DNA of 64,000 nucleotides from NCBI GenBank assembly GCA_018823835.1, contig JAHJHT010000013.1, positions 558,001 through 622,000 on the forward strand, in the 5' to 3' direction. The translations under genes were made by a program, and so were the position numbers. How positions within the stretch are numbered: position 1 is the first letter of the stretch; each line of letters opens with the position of its first letter. The notes under the pieces are model-generated. The model was not told where the DNA came from and made no database searches. It saw only the letters and a program-made list of their open reading frames with translations. Below, one piece after another: positions 27,998-38,187 of this stretch. This DNA comes from Alphaproteobacteria bacterium (GTDB taxonomy: Bacteria > Pseudomonadota > Alphaproteobacteria > Rhizobiales > Rhizobiaceae).

Positions 27998-30781
27998 TTG
28001 AACGACCAGAAAACACCGCGCGGTCCCGGCGGCCCATCCGATATCGAGCCGATTTCGATCATCGAGGAAATGCAGCGCTCCTATCTCGATTACGCCATGA
28101 GCGTGATCGTCAGCCGGGCGCTGCCCGACGTGCGCGACGGCATGAAGCCGGTGCACCGGCGCATCCTGTTTGCGGCGCATGAGAGCGGCTATCACTGGAA
28201 CCGCAAATATGTGAAGTCGGCGCGCCCCGTCGCCGACGTGATGGGTAAATACCATCCGCACGGTGACGCCTCGATCTATGACGCCCTGGTGCGCATGGCG
28301 CAGGACTGGTCGCTGCGCGTGCCGCTGATCGACGGGCAGGGCAATTTCGGCTCGATCGACGGCGATCCGCCGGCGGCCATGCGCTATACCGAGTCCCGCC
28401 TGACCAAGGTGGCGCACGAGCTGCTCGAGGACATCGACAAGGACACCGTCGATTTCCAGGAGACCTACGATTCATCGGGCAGCGAACCCAAGGTGCTGCC
28501 GGCGCGCTTTCCGGCCCTGCTGGTCAACGGAGCGGGCGGCATCGCCGTCGGCATGGCGACCAACATCCCGCCCCACAATCTGAGCGAAGTCTGCGACGGC
28601 GCCATTGCGCTGATCGACAATCCGGCGATCGACCTGCCGGCGCTGATGGAGATCATTCCCGGTCCCGATTTCCCGACCGGCGGCCTGATCATCGGCCGGG
28701 CCGGCATCGAAAGCGCCTATGCGTCGGGGCGCGGCTCGGTGCTGATGCGCGGCAAGGTGAACATCGAGGAGCGGCCAAACGACCGCGAGGCGATCATCAT
28801 CACCGAGGTTCCCTACCAGGTGAACAAGTCGACGATGATCGAGAAGATGGCCGAACTGGTGCGCGACAAGCGCATCGAGGGCATTTCCGACATTCGCGAC
28901 GAGAGTGACCGCCAGGGCTACCGCGTCGTCATCGAGCTGAAGAAGGATGCCGTCTCCGACGTCATCCTCAACCAGCTCTACCGCTACACTCCGCTGCAGA
29001 CCTCTTTCGGCTGCAACATGGTGGCGCTGAACGGCGGCAAGCCGGAAGTGATGACGCTCACCGACATGCTGCAGGCCTTCGTCGCCTTCCGCGAGGAGGT
29101 GATCAGCCGGCGCACGAAATTCCTGCTGCGCAAGGTGCGCGACCGCGCCCATGTGCTGGTCGGTCTCGCCATCGCCGTCGCCAATATCGACGAGGTCATC
29201 AAGCTGATCCGCCAGGCGCCCGACCCGCAGACGGCGCGCGAGCAGTTGATGGAACGCCGCTGGCCGGCGGCCGACGTGGAATCGCTGATCCTGCTGATCG
29301 ACGACCCGCGCCATCGCATCAACGAGGACGGCACCTACAACCTGTCGGAAGAGCAGGCGCGCGCCATTCTCGAACTGCGCCTGCAGCGCCTGACAGCGCT
29401 CGGCCGCGACGAGATCGCCGACGAGCTGAACACGATCGGCGCCGAGATCAAGGACTACCTCGACATCCTGTCGTCGCGGGTGCGAATCCAGCAGATCGTC
29501 AAGGACGAGCTGGTCGCCGTGCGCGACGAGTTCGGCACGCCACGGCGCACCGAGCTGCTCGAGGGCGCCGCCGACATGGACGATGAGGACCTGATCCAGC
29601 GCGAGGACATGGTCGTCACGGTCAGCCATTCCGGCTACATCAAGCGCGTGCCGCTGTCGCTCTACCGGGCGCAGCGCCGCGGCGGCAAGGGCCGCTCGGG
29701 CATGTCGACCAGGGACGAGGATTTCGTCACCCGGCTGTTCGTCGCCAATACCCACACGCCGGTACTGTTCTTCTCCTCTCGCGGCATCGTCTACAAGGAA
29801 AAGGTCTGGCGCCTGCCGATCGGCAACCCGCAGTCGCGCGGAAAATTCCTGCGCAACATGCTGCCGCTGCAGGATGGCGAGCGCATCACCACGATCATGC
29901 CGATGCCCGAGGACGAGGAGAGCTGGGCCGATCTGGACGTGATGTTCGCGACGACGCGCGGCACCGTGCGGCGCAACAAGCTGTCGGACTTCGTGCAGGT
30001 CAACCGCAACGGCAAGATCGCCATGAAGCTGGAGGAGGAAGGCGACGAGATTCTCGGCGTCGAGACCTGCTCCGACGAGGACGACGTGCTGCTGACCGCC
30101 AATTCGGGCCAGTGCATCCGCTTCCGGGTCAGCGACGTGCGCGTGTTCATGAGCCGAAACTCGGTCGGCGTGCGCGGCATCTCGATGGGCGAGGGCGACC
30201 GCGTCATCTCGATGGCGATCCTCGGCCATGTCGAGGCGACACCGGCCGAGCGCGCCGGCTACCTCAAGCAGGCCGCGGCCGAACGCAAGACGGCCGGCAC
30301 GGAGGAAGAAGACATCGCGCTGACCAACGAGGAAGTCGACGGGGAGACCACGCTGCAGGCCGAGCGCTACGAAGAGCTCAAGGCGCGCGAGCAGATGGTG
30401 CTGACGGTCAGCGAATATGGCTATGGCAAGCGCTCGTCCTCCTACGATTTCCGTCTGACCGGGCGCGGCGGCAAGGGCATCCGTGCCACCGACGTGTCAA
30501 AGGCAGACGAGATCGGCAGGCTGGTGGCGACCTTCCCGGTCGGCAATGACGACCAGATCATGCTCGTATCGGACGGCGGCCAGGTGATCCGCGTGCCGGT
30601 CAACGGCATCCGCATCGCCAGCCGTGCGACAAAGGGCGTGACGATCTTCAACACGTCGGGTGACGAGAAGGTCGTGTCCGTGGAGAGGATTTCGGAGCCG
30701 CAGGGCGAGGAAGAGGACGAGATCGTCGATGCGCCGACTGCGGCAGAGGGGCAGGTTGCCGGAGACGGCGCCGATACGTGA
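27998..30781 (+). CDS. gyrA: DNA gyrase subunit A
   Basis: A 927-residue GyrA, which cuts and rejoins DNA to introduce negative supercoils with GyrB. The N-terminal domain includes the quinolone-determining helix ([17 protein letters not shown]) and the catalytic tyrosine in [10 protein letters not shown] (near residue 130). The GyrA box [10 protein letters not shown] begins the C-terminal beta-pinwheel. The position equal to E. coli Ser83 is alanine (residue 91 here). The start is TTG at 27998, since an in-frame TGA lies three codons upstream and no ATG or GTG fits. The acidic C-terminal tail is longer than in E. coli. Confidence 0.96.
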   Translation: MNDQKTPRGPGGPSDIEPISIIEEMQRSYLDYAMSVIVSRALPDVRDGMKPVHRRILFAAHESGYHWNRKYVKSARPVADVMGKYHPHGDASIYDALVRMAQDWSLRVPLIDGQGNFGSIDGDPPAAMRYTESRLTKVAHELLEDIDKDTVDFQETYDSSGSEPKVLPARFPALLVNGAGGIAVGMATNIPPHNLSEVCDGAIALIDNPAIDLPALMEIIPGPDFPTGGLIIGRAGIESAYASGRGSVLMRGKVNIEERPNDREAIIITEVPYQVNKSTMIEKMAELVRDKRIEGISDIRDESDRQGYRVVIELKKDAVSDVILNQLYRYTPLQTSFGCNMVALNGGKPEVMTLTDMLQAFVAFREEVISRRTKFLLRKVRDRAHVLVGLAIAVANIDEVIKLIRQAPDPQTAREQLMERRWPAADVESLILLIDDPRHRINEDGTYNLSEEQARAILELRLQRLTALGRDEIADELNTIGAEIKDYLDILSSRVRIQQIVKDELVAVRDEFGTPRRTELLEGAADMDDEDLIQREDMVVTVSHSGYIKRVPLSLYRAQRRGGKGRSGMSTRDEDFVTRLFVANTHTPVLFFSSRGIVYKEKVWRLPIGNPQSRGKFLRNMLPLQDGERITTIMPMPEDEESWADLDVMFATTRGTVRRNKLSDFVQVNRNGKIAMKLEEEGDEILGVETCSDEDDVLLTANSGQCIRFRVSDVRVFMSRNSVGVRGISMGEGDRVISMAILGHVEATPAERAGYLKQAAAERKTAGTEEEDIALTNEEVDGETTLQAERYEELKAREQMVLTVSEYGYGKRSSSYDFRLTGRGGKGIRATDVSKADEIGRLVATFPVGNDDQIMLVSDGGQVIRVPVNGIRIASRATKGVTIFNTSGDEKVVSVERISEPQGEEEDEIVDAPTAAEGQVAGDGADT

Positions 30782-30821
30782 TCGATCGGCCGTCCCCGGC
30801 AAAGGCTTCGCTGACTGGAGG

Positions 30822-30956
30822 TTAGCGGGGCCAGAAATCGCGGATGGTGCTGGTCTTCTGCTTGACGCGGGTACGCTGGGTTTCCTGATGCATGCTGAAT
30901 GCCGTGGCGATCAGCATCATTATGGTCATGGCGACGGCGAGCATGTAGATCATCAT
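30822..30956 (-). CDS. Putative 44-residue membrane protein
   Basis: A short frame starting MMIYMLAVAMTIMMLIATAF, a methionine-rich single membrane helix, then a polar tail (SMHQETQRTRVKQ...). An AGGAG site lies about ten bases upstream of the ATG at 30956, which supports translation. It is convergent with gyrA, in the gap before coaD. I know no named relative. Confidence 0.5.
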   Translation of the reverse strand: MMIYMLAVAMTIMMLIATAFSMHQETQRTRVKQKTSTIRDFWPR

Positions 30957-31116
30957 TGTCTCAATCTCCTGGCCAATAACGGGCGCGGGCCGATTTGGTT
31001 TCATCCGTTGATGTTCCCGACATATAGCGGGCGCGCCTTGAACCTTTTCTGATAGCCCCGTTCATGTGCCGTTCATGCAGTTTGCCTTTGATCCACAGTC
31101 TCGCTAGAAGCCGTCC

Positions 31117-31620
31117 ATGACCATGCGCCACGCCATCTATGCCGGCTCGTTCGACCCGCTGACCAACGGCCATCTGGACGTGTTGAAGGCGTCGCTGGCG
31201 GTTGCCGACGTCGTCTACGCGGCAATCGGCATCCATCCCGGCAAGAAGCCGCTGTTCGAGTTCGACGAGCGCGTCGGCCTGATCGAGGCGGCGACGCGCG
31301 ACGAGTTCGGCGACGATGCCGGCCGCATCAAGGTCGTGTCCTTCGACGGGCTGGTGATCGACGCGGCACGCCAGCAGGGCGCGGCGATCATGATCCGCGG
31401 GCTGCGCGACGGCACCGACCTCGACTACGAGATGCAGATGGCCGGCATGAACGAGACCATGGCGCCCGATCTGCAGACGGTTTTTTTGCCGGCAAGCCCC
31501 TCGGTGCGCACGATTACCGCCACACTTGTCCGCCAGATTGCGTCGATGGGCGGGGATATCCGCCCCTTCGTACCGGCGGTGGTCGCCGAGGCGCTCACCG
31601 CTAAATTCAATTCGAAATAG
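31117..31620 (+). CDS. coaD: Pantetheine-phosphate adenylyltransferase
   Basis: A 167-residue CoaD that transfers AMP from ATP to 4'-phosphopantetheine in coenzyme A synthesis. The nucleotidyltransferase motifs are [13 protein letters not shown] (T/HxGH) at the start, [14 protein letters not shown] in the middle, and [20 protein letters not shown] near the end (SSTxIR-like). The length is standard. It heads a same-strand run ending in tgt; two cyclophilin genes follow at 17 and 28 bases. Confidence 0.95.
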   Translation: MTMRHAIYAGSFDPLTNGHLDVLKASLAVADVVYAAIGIHPGKKPLFEFDERVGLIEAATRDEFGDDAGRIKVVSFDGLVIDAARQQGAAIMIRGLRDGTDLDYEMQMAGMNETMAPDLQTVFLPASPSVRTITATLVRQIASMGGDIRPFVPAVVAEALTAKFNSK

Positions 31621-31637
31621 AATTCTGGAGAACGTCC

Positions 31638-32219
31638 ATGCAGCTCAGGAAGCTTGCTTCGTTATTCGTCATGCTTGCGGCCCTGTGGGGAATTTCGCCG
31701 GCCTTCGCGGCCGAGCCCGAAGACACCATGATCATCACGCTCAAGGACGGCGACGTGGTCATCGCGCTGCGGCCGGACCTCGCGCCCAAGCATGTAGCGC
31801 AGATCAAGAAGCTGGTGCGCGAAGGCGCCTATGACAATGTTGCCTTCCACCGGGTGATGGCCGGCTTCATGGCGCAGACCGGCGACGTGCAGTTCGGCGA
31901 CATGGTCGACGGCTACAATTCGCAGCGCGCCGGCATGGGCGGCTCGGCACTGCCGGACCTGCCGGCCGAATTCTCCGACGTGCCCTACGTACGCGGCGTG
32001 GTCGGCATGGCGCGCGCGCAGGACCCCGACTCGGCCAATTCGCAGTTTTTCATCATGCTGGCGCCCAATGAGGGCTTGAACGGCCAGTACACCGTCGTCG
32101 GTGTGGTCGAGAGCGGCATGGAATTCGTCGACAACATCAAGAAGAGCGACAACCCGCAGACCGGCGCGGTGGTCGATCCGGACCGCATGGTCAAGGTCCG
32201 CATCGCGGCAGACGACTAA
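31638..32219 (+). CDS. Exported cyclophilin-type peptidyl-prolyl isomerase
   Basis: A 193-residue cyclophilin with a cleavable signal peptide (MQLRKLASLFVMLAALWG, cut near AFA-A), so it should help fold exported proteins. The catalytic core has FHRVMAGFMAQTGD and QFFIMLAP. The segment between is longer than in cytosolic PpiB. It is a near neighbour and apparent paralogue of the next gene. GAATTCTGGAG precedes the ATG. Confidence 0.92.
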   Translation: MQLRKLASLFVMLAALWGISPAFAAEPEDTMIITLKDGDVVIALRPDLAPKHVAQIKKLVREGAYDNVAFHRVMAGFMAQTGDVQFGDMVDGYNSQRAGMGGSALPDLPAEFSDVPYVRGVVGMARAQDPDSANSQFFIMLAPNEGLNGQYTVVGVVESGMEFVDNIKKSDNPQTGAVVDPDRMVKVRIAADD

Positions 32220-32247
32220 AAATCCATTAGAAAAGAAGGACTTAATC

Positions 32248-32760
32248 ATGGCTGAAATCAAGGACCGCGAGAACGCGCTCATTCTCGAAACCACGCAGGG
32301 CCAGGTGGTCATCGAGCTGCTGCCGGATCTCGCACCCGGCCATGTCGGCCGCATCAAGGAACTGGCCCGCGAAGGCGCCTATGACGGCGTGGTGTTCCAC
32401 CGCGTCATCGACGGCTTCATGGCGCAGACGGGCGACGTCAAGTTCGGCAAGAGTGGCGGCAAGGAATTCAACCCGGCACGCGCCGGCATGGGCGGCTCCG
32501 ACAAGCCGGACCTGAAGGCCGAATTCTCCAACATGAACCATGCGCGCGGCACCTGCTCGATGGCGCGCTCGCAGAACCCGAATTCGGCGAATTCGCAGTT
32601 CTTCATCTGCTTCGATGACGCCGGCTTCCTCAACCGCCAGTACACGGTGTGGGGCCAGGTCATCGAGGGCATGGAGAATGTCGACAAGATCAAGCGCGGC
32701 GAGCCGGTGCAGGATCCCGACAAGATCGTGTCGATGAAAGTCGCCGCAGACGTAAAGTAA
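32248..32760 (+). CDS. ppiB: Cytoplasmic cyclophilin-type peptidyl-prolyl isomerase
   Basis: A 170-residue cyclophilin without a signal peptide. The core motifs FHRVIDGFMAQTGD, MARSQNPNSANSQFFICF and YTVWGQVIEGMENVD are complete, including the catalytic arginine of FHRV. It starts at 32248 with AAGAAGGA upstream; the frame is open further back through the preceding gene, but only in a shadow frame. It lies in tandem with the exported paralogue, so the pair supplies isomerase to both compartments. Confidence 0.94.
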   Translation: MAEIKDRENALILETTQGQVVIELLPDLAPGHVGRIKELAREGAYDGVVFHRVIDGFMAQTGDVKFGKSGGKEFNPARAGMGGSDKPDLKAEFSNMNHARGTCSMARSQNPNSANSQFFICFDDAGFLNRQYTVWGQVIEGMENVDKIKRGEPVQDPDKIVSMKVAADVK

Positions 32761-32788
32761 CCGGCAGGGGCAGGGGACCAGGACGTCA

Positions 32789-33238
32789 ATGATGGGTGTA
32801 ATCTGGTCCCTGCTCGGCATCGTGTCCGGCGCCTTCATCGCCATCCAGGCGCCGGTCAACGCGCAACTGGCGCGCGGGCTCGGCTCTCCGGTGCCGGCCG
32901 CCGCCTTCTCCTTCCTGTCGGGCGCCGTCGTGCTCGGCATCGTCTCGGTGCTGATCGTCCGGCTGCAGGGCATTTCGCTCGACTGGCGCGCGCCGGCACC
33001 CTGGCTGTTCGTCGTCGGCGGACTTCTGGGCGGCTCCTACGTGACGATCGCGACCATCCTTGCCCCGCGCATCGGCGCCGCGGCGCTGATGGCCTTTGCG
33101 GTGACCGGCCAGCTTCTGGCGGGCATGGCTATCGACCGGATCGGCTTTCTCGGGCTGGCGGTGCGCGAGATCTCGCTCGGTCGCGTCGCCGGGGCCGTGC
33201 TGCTGCTCTCCGGGGCGCTGCTGATCCGCCTGACCTGA
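32789..33238 (+). CDS. DMT-type small membrane protein (DUF606/YdcZ-like)
   Basis: A 149-residue protein with five predicted membrane helices and the family opening [29 protein letters not shown], which marks the DUF606 branch of the drug/metabolite transporter superfamily. Such half-size proteins may work as dimers; the substrate is unknown. Its stop overlaps the queA start by one base (TGATG). Confidence 0.82.
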   Translation: MMGVIWSLLGIVSGAFIAIQAPVNAQLARGLGSPVPAAAFSFLSGAVVLGIVSVLIVRLQGISLDWRAPAPWLFVVGGLLGGSYVTIATILAPRIGAAALMAFAVTGQLLAGMAIDRIGFLGLAVREISLGRVAGAVLLLSGALLIRLT

Positions 33239-34314
33239 TGCGTGTCGATCTCTTCGATTTCGAACTGCCGGAGGAGCGCATCGCGCTGCGACCGGCCGAA
33301 CCGCGCGACTCTGCACGGCTGCTGGTCGTCAGGGCGGGCGATGGGACCGAGGACCGTTCGGTCGGCGAGCTGCCTTCCCTGCTCGATCCCGGCGACCTGC
33401 TGATCTTCAACGACACAAAAGTCATTCCGGCGCAGCTTTCCGGCATCCGACGCCGCGGCGAGGCCGAGGCGCAGGTGGACGCGACGCTGCACATGCGCAC
33501 CGCACCCGACCAATGGCTCGCCTTCATGCGACCCGGCAAGCGGGTGGCGGCCGGCGACCGAATCCATTTCGGCCATGACGGCAATTCCTGTTTTCTCGGC
33601 GCGCTCGACGCCACGGTGCTCGAAAAGCGCGAGGGCGGCGAGGTGCTGCTCGGCTTCGATCTGTCCGGTCCGTTTCTCGACGAGGCGCTGCATGCCGTCG
33701 GGCATATTCCGCTGCCGCCCTATATCGCCTCGAAACGGCCCGACGACGCGCGCGACCTGACCGACTACCAGACGATCTACGCCAAGGACGAGGGCGCGGT
33801 GGCCGCGCCGACCGCGGGGCTGCATTTCACGCCGGAACTCTTTGCGGCACTCGACGCCAAGGGCATCGAGCGGCACTTCGTGACGCTGCATGTGGGGGCA
33901 GGCACCTTCCTGCCGGTCAAGGCCGACGACACCGCCGACCACAAGATGCATGCCGAAGTGGGGCACGTTTCGGAGGCGACGGCAGCGGCCATCAATGCGG
34001 CGCGGGCGCGGGGCAACCGCGTCGTCTCCGTTGGCACGACATCACTCAGGCTTATCGAAAGCGCAGCAGCTGACGACGGCACGGTCTCGCCCTGGTCGGG
34101 ACCGACCGACATCTTCATCACGCCGGGCTACAGGTTCCGTGCGGTCGACGTGCTGATGACCAATTTCCACCTGCCGCGCTCGACGCTCTTCATGCTGGTC
34201 TCGGCCTTTTGCGGGCTTGAGACGATGCGCGCAGCCTATGCGCATGCGATCGAGAACAAGTACCGCTTCTATTCCTACGGCGATGCCAGCCTGCTGTTCA
34301 GGGCCGACACATGA
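33238..34314 (+). CDS. queA: S-adenosylmethionine:tRNA ribosyltransferase-isomerase
   Basis: A 358-residue QueA, which adds the epoxycyclopentane ring to preQ1 in tRNA during queuosine synthesis. Hallmarks are the N-terminal [47 protein letters not shown] and the C-terminal [19 protein letters not shown]. It is translationally coupled to the preceding transporter gene and to the following phosphatase gene (ATGA overlap at 34311), and shares the pathway with tgt downstream. Confidence 0.96.
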   Translation: MRVDLFDFELPEERIALRPAEPRDSARLLVVRAGDGTEDRSVGELPSLLDPGDLLIFNDTKVIPAQLSGIRRRGEAEAQVDATLHMRTAPDQWLAFMRPGKRVAAGDRIHFGHDGNSCFLGALDATVLEKREGGEVLLGFDLSGPFLDEALHAVGHIPLPPYIASKRPDDARDLTDYQTIYAKDEGAVAAPTAGLHFTPELFAALDAKGIERHFVTLHVGAGTFLPVKADDTADHKMHAEVGHVSEATAAAINAARARGNRVVSVGTTSLRLIESAAADDGTVSPWSGPTDIFITPGYRFRAVDVLMTNFHLPRSTLFMLVSAFCGLETMRAAYAHAIENKYRFYSYGDASLLFRADT

Positions 34315-34910
34315 TCGTGCGCTACCTGACCCACCCGCAGGTCGCGATCGATCCGTCGGTGCCCGTCGAACGCTGGGGGCTGAACGCAGCCGGAAGCGGG
34401 CGCGTGGCGGCGCTGGCGGCGTCAGGCGCGCTGCAGGGCACGCGCGTCGTTGTATCGAGCGGTGAGACCAAGGCGGCCGACACCGCTGCCCCGCTTGCGG
34501 CGGCGCTGGGCGTCGAGCATCGCGTCCGCGAGGGCATGCACGAGAACGACCGCTCGGCGACAGGCTTCCTGCCGCCGGCCGAGTTCGAGCAGGTCGCAGC
34601 CCAGTTCTTCGCCGCGCCGGAGAAGAGCGTCAGGGGCTGGGAACGGGCGATCGACGCCCAGACGCGCATCGTGCGCGAGACGCTGGCCGCGCTGGCCAAG
34701 GCTCCGGCCGGCGATGTGCTGCTGGTCGGTCACGGCGCGGTCGGCACGTTGCTGATGTGCCATCTTGCCGGCTGGGCGATTGATCGCAGCCGCGACCAGC
34801 CGGGCGGTGGCGGCGGCAATTTCTTCGCCTTCGAACGCGACGGCCCGCAGCTGCTGCATGACTGGGCACCGATGGAAACGATCAGGGCCGACGAGGCGCA
34901 GGCAACATGA
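34311..34910 (+). CDS. Histidine phosphatase family protein
   Basis: A 199-residue phosphoglycerate-mutase-fold protein. The first catalytic box is shifted from the usual RHG to RYLTHPQV, as in a known sub-branch beginning '(T/S)HPEV'; [12 protein letters not shown] follows. The second histidine box is [19 protein letters not shown]. With the altered box, activity is likely but not certain. It overlaps queA and tgt by four bases on each side, suggesting co-translation rather than a shared chemistry. Confidence 0.8.
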   Translation: MIVRYLTHPQVAIDPSVPVERWGLNAAGSGRVAALAASGALQGTRVVVSSGETKAADTAAPLAAALGVEHRVREGMHENDRSATGFLPPAEFEQVAAQFFAAPEKSVRGWERAIDAQTRIVRETLAALAKAPAGDVLLVGHGAVGTLLMCHLAGWAIDRSRDQPGGGGGNFFAFERDGPQLLHDWAPMETIRADEAQAT

Positions 34911-36037
34911 GCGAGACCTTCCAGTTCAATCTGCTGGCGACCGACGGCAAGGCGCGGCGTGGCGAGATTTCGATGCCGCGCGGCACGGTGCGCACGCCGG
35001 CCTTCATGCCGGTCGGCACCGGCGGCACGGTCAAGGCCATGTACATGGACCAGGTGCGCGGCACCGGCGCAGACATCATTTTGGGCAACACCTATCACCT
35101 GATGCTGCGGCCGGGTGCCGAACGCATGGCGCGGCTTGGCGGGCTGCACAGGTTTTCCGGCTGGCAGGGTCCCATCCTGACCGATTCCGGTGGCTTCCAG
35201 GTGATGTCGTTGGCGGGCCTGCGCAAGCTGACCGAACAGGGCGTGACCTTCCAATCGCATATCGACGGCTCGCGCCACGAGATGAGCCCGGAACGCTCGA
35301 TCGAAATCCAGGGCCTGCTCGGCTCCGACATCCAGATGCAGCTCGACGAATGCGTTCGCCTGCCGGCCGAGAAGGACGACATCGAGCGCGCCATGGAAAT
35401 GTCGCTGCGCTGGGCCGAGCGCTGCAAGGTGGCGTTCGGCGACCAGCCGGGCAAGGCGATGTTCGGCATCGTTCAGGGCGGCGACGTGCCGGAACTGCGC
35501 GTGCGCTCCGCGCAGGCGCTGAAGGCGATGGACCTGAAGGGCTATTCGATCGGCGGGCTGGCCGTCGGCGAGCCGCAGGCGGTGATGCTGGAGATGCTGG
35601 GCATTACCTGCCCCGAACTGCCGGTGGAGAAGCCGCGCTACCTGATGGGCGTCGGCACGCCGGACGACATTCTGAAGTCGGTCGGGCAAGGCATCGACAT
35701 GTTCGACTGTGTGATGCCGACACGGGCCGGCCGGCACGGCCTGGCCTTCACCCGGCACGGCAAGATCAACCTCAAGAATGCCCGCCATGCGGAGGATCAC
35801 CGGCCGCTCGACGCGGAAAGCAGCTGCCCGGCGGCACGCGACTATTCCCGCGCTTACCTGCACCATCTCGTCCGCTCCGACGAGATCCTGGGCATGATGC
35901 TGCTGACCTGGAACAATCTGTCCTATTACCAGGACCTGATGCAGGGCATGCGCGACGCGATCGAGGCGCAGCGCTTCGAGGATTTCTCGGCAGAGACCAC
36001 CGATAGGTGGTCGAAGGGCGACCTGCCGGCCCTCTGA
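34907..36037 (+). CDS. tgt: Queuine/preQ1 tRNA-guanine transglycosylase
   Basis: A 376-residue TGT that swaps guanine 34 for preQ1 in tRNAs with GUN anticodons. Catalytic aspartates are D93 (DSGGFQ) and D267 (MFDCVMPTR). The substrate loops YHLMLRPG and GLAVGE are present. The zinc site of E. coli TGT (three cysteines and a histidine) is degenerate here: S305, C307, A310 and N336 occupy those positions, so only one ligand is left. It ends a run that starts with queA, and a gap of seven bases precedes the convergent DUF4864 gene. Confidence 0.95.
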   Translation: MSETFQFNLLATDGKARRGEISMPRGTVRTPAFMPVGTGGTVKAMYMDQVRGTGADIILGNTYHLMLRPGAERMARLGGLHRFSGWQGPILTDSGGFQVMSLAGLRKLTEQGVTFQSHIDGSRHEMSPERSIEIQGLLGSDIQMQLDECVRLPAEKDDIERAMEMSLRWAERCKVAFGDQPGKAMFGIVQGGDVPELRVRSAQALKAMDLKGYSIGGLAVGEPQAVMLEMLGITCPELPVEKPRYLMGVGTPDDILKSVGQGIDMFDCVMPTRAGRHGLAFTRHGKINLKNARHAEDHRPLDAESSCPAARDYSRAYLHHLVRSDEILGMMLLTWNNLSYYQDLMQGMRDAIEAQRFEDFSAETTDRWSKGDLPAL

Positions 36038-36044
36038 GCCGGGG

Positions 36045-36464
36045 TCAGGTGCTCAACGCGTTGGAGGCGCGCAGGCTGACGCCGGTGATGCGGTAGACGC
36101 CGTCGGGCTGCAGTTCTAGCGTGTAGACGGCCTCGTAGTCCTTGCCGTCCGGGCCCTGGATCAGGACCTGCTGGATGACCGACGTGCCGCTGGGCTCCTC
36201 GACCTTGCCGAAGGCGTAGTTGCGCGGGCTTCGCACCGGCCGATAGCCGCTCTCGACCATGCCCATGAAGATCTCGACGTTGGGGAAAATGCGCTTCACG
36301 TTGGGTGCGGCGTAGGAATAGGCGAGCGCGCCGTCATTCGACTGGAACGCCCGGAGCTGGGCGTCGATGGTGGATTGCGCCGAGCTGATTTCCGCTTCGC
36401 CGGCGAAGCTGGGCACGGAAAGGGCGAACGATACCAGCATCGGGGCGAGAGTTCTGGCAAGCAT
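36045..36464 (-). CDS. DUF4864 family exported protein
   Basis: A 139-residue protein with a signal peptide (MLARTLAPMLVSFALSVPSFA, cut before GEA). The mature part matches DUF4864: ISSAQSTIDAQLRAFQSNDGALAYSYAAPN, then FMGMVESGYRPVRSPRNYAFG. It resembles an NTF2-like fold; the function is unknown. GAGGAG lies seven bases before the ATG at 36464. It is convergent with tgt. Confidence 0.82.
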   Translation of the reverse strand: MLARTLAPMLVSFALSVPSFAGEAEISSAQSTIDAQLRAFQSNDGALAYSYAAPNVKRIFPNVEIFMGMVESGYRPVRSPRNYAFGKVEEPSGTSVIQQVLIQGPDGKDYEAVYTLELQPDGVYRITGVSLRASNALST

Positions 36465-36704
36465 GTTGGTTCTCCTCATTCTGTCAGGGTGACCGGTCAT
36501 GCGTCTGCGGCTGCGACGGCCACATGATACCATACGCAGGGTCTCGCCCGGCGGTTTCATCGCGCCGGAAATTTCCCGGCGCGGAGGCATGTTCGACCCA
36601 GACTGCCCATCCGTTGTGCAGCCTGTTCGGATGACCCCACGTCAGTCGTTCGCATATTTCGCCTTTTCACCCCCAGAGCGCCCGAAACCGCATAAATCTG
36701 GCGA

Positions 36705-38174
36705 ATGTCCTTGCTTTTCAGGCGTGAGGCCATTGAAATGGAGTCTACAGGGAGTTCGCGATTGGTAGCTTTCGACGAAATGATGCCGGAGAGTTCCGGC
36801 CTGAGAAGTTCTTATGCGGCTTACGACCAGTGGTTGCAGCGGCAGGATCCAACCAGACTCGCCGACAAGATGCGGGATGCCGAGCGGGTGTTCCGCAAGA
36901 CGGGCATCACCTTTGCCGTCTATGGCGATGAGGAAGCCGTCGAACGGCTGATTCCCTTCGACATCGTGCCGCGCATCATCTCGGGTACCGAGTGGCGGAG
37001 GCTGACACAGGGCATCGAGCAGCGCGTCCAGGCGCTCAACGCCTTTCTCGACGACATCTACCACCGCCAGGAAATCCTGCGGGCCGGTCGGATTCCGAAG
37101 CACCTGATCGCCAACAATGCGGCGTTCCTGCCCGAGATGATCGGCGTGCGACCGCCTGCCGGCGTCTACACCCATATCATCGGCACCGATATCGTGCGCA
37201 CCGGTGAGAACGAGTTCTTCGTGCTCGAGGACAATGCGCGCACGCCGTCCGGCGTCTCCTACATGCTGGAGAACCGCGAGACGATGATGCAGCTGTTCCC
37301 GGAGCTGTTCCAGAAGATCCGGGTGCGCCCGGTCGAGAACTATCCGCAGCTGCTGCGCCAGTCGCTGGCGGCAACGCGGCCGGAAAACCTGAAGCAGGCG
37401 CCGACCATCGCCGTGCTGACACCGGGCAGCTACAATTCCGCCTATTACGAGCACGCCTTCCTTGCCGACCAGATGGGCGTCGAGCTGGTGGAGGGACACG
37501 ACCTGCGTGTCGTCGACGGCCATGTCGCCATGCGCACGACCGAAGGCTACAAGCAGATCGACGTGCTCTACCGCCGCGTCGATGATGATTTCCTCGATCC
37601 GCTGAGCTTCAACCCGGATTCGGCACTCGGCATCCCGGGCATCATGGACGTTTACCGCGCAGGCAACATTACGATCGCCAACGCGCCGGGAACCGGCATC
37701 GCCGACGACAAGGCGATCTACTCCTACATGCCGGAGATCATCGAGTTCTATACCGGTCGCAAGGCGATCCTGCAGAACATCGAGACCTGGCGCTGCTCGG
37801 AGCCCGACAGCCTGAAATACGTGCTGGAGAACATCAAGGACCTGGTGATCAAGGAAGTGCACGGATCCGGCGGCTACGGCATGCTGGTCGGGCCGACCTC
37901 GACCAAGAAGGAATGCGAGGCCTTCGCCAAGAAGCTCGCGGCCAATCCGTCGAACTACATCGCGCAGCCGACCCTGTCGCTGTCGACCTGTCCGATCCTG
38001 ACCGAGGCGGGACTGGCGCCGCGGCATGTCGATCTCAGGCCCTATGTGCTGGTTTCGGACCGCATCCAGATCGTGCCCGGTGGACTGACGCGTGTTGCGC
38101 TGAAGGAGGGCTCACTGGTGGTGAATTCCTCGCAGGGCGGCGGCACCAAGGACACCTGGGTGCTCGACGACTGA
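36705..38174 (+). CDS. Circularly permuted type 2 ATP-grasp protein
   Basis: A protein of up to 489 residues belonging to the circularly permuted ATP-grasp group. Marker stretches are FLDDIYHRQEILRAG, FFVLEDNARTPSGVSYM, GVELVEGHDLRV, YRRVDDDFLDPL, FNPDSALGIPG, IKEVHGSGGYGMLVGP and the YIAQPTLSLSTCP box. Such enzymes are predicted to form peptide bonds or amide links with ATP. It opens a four-gene set with alpha-E, transglutaminase and Anbu, predicted by others to make and process a peptide tag. The start is uncertain: 36705, 36738 or TTG 36762, which has AGGGAG at a good distance. Confidence 0.9.
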   Translation: MSLLFRREAIEMESTGSSRLVAFDEMMPESSGLRSSYAAYDQWLQRQDPTRLADKMRDAERVFRKTGITFAVYGDEEAVERLIPFDIVPRIISGTEWRRLTQGIEQRVQALNAFLDDIYHRQEILRAGRIPKHLIANNAAFLPEMIGVRPPAGVYTHIIGTDIVRTGENEFFVLEDNARTPSGVSYMLENRETMMQLFPELFQKIRVRPVENYPQLLRQSLAATRPENLKQAPTIAVLTPGSYNSAYYEHAFLADQMGVELVEGHDLRVVDGHVAMRTTEGYKQIDVLYRRVDDDFLDPLSFNPDSALGIPGIMDVYRAGNITIANAPGTGIADDKAIYSYMPEIIEFYTGRKAILQNIETWRCSEPDSLKYVLENIKDLVIKEVHGSGGYGMLVGPTSTKKECEAFAKKLAANPSNYIAQPTLSLSTCPILTEAGLAPRHVDLRPYVLVSDRIQIVPGGLTRVALKEGSLVVNSSQGGGTKDTWVLDD

Positions 38175-38187
38175 ACAGGAAACCCTG

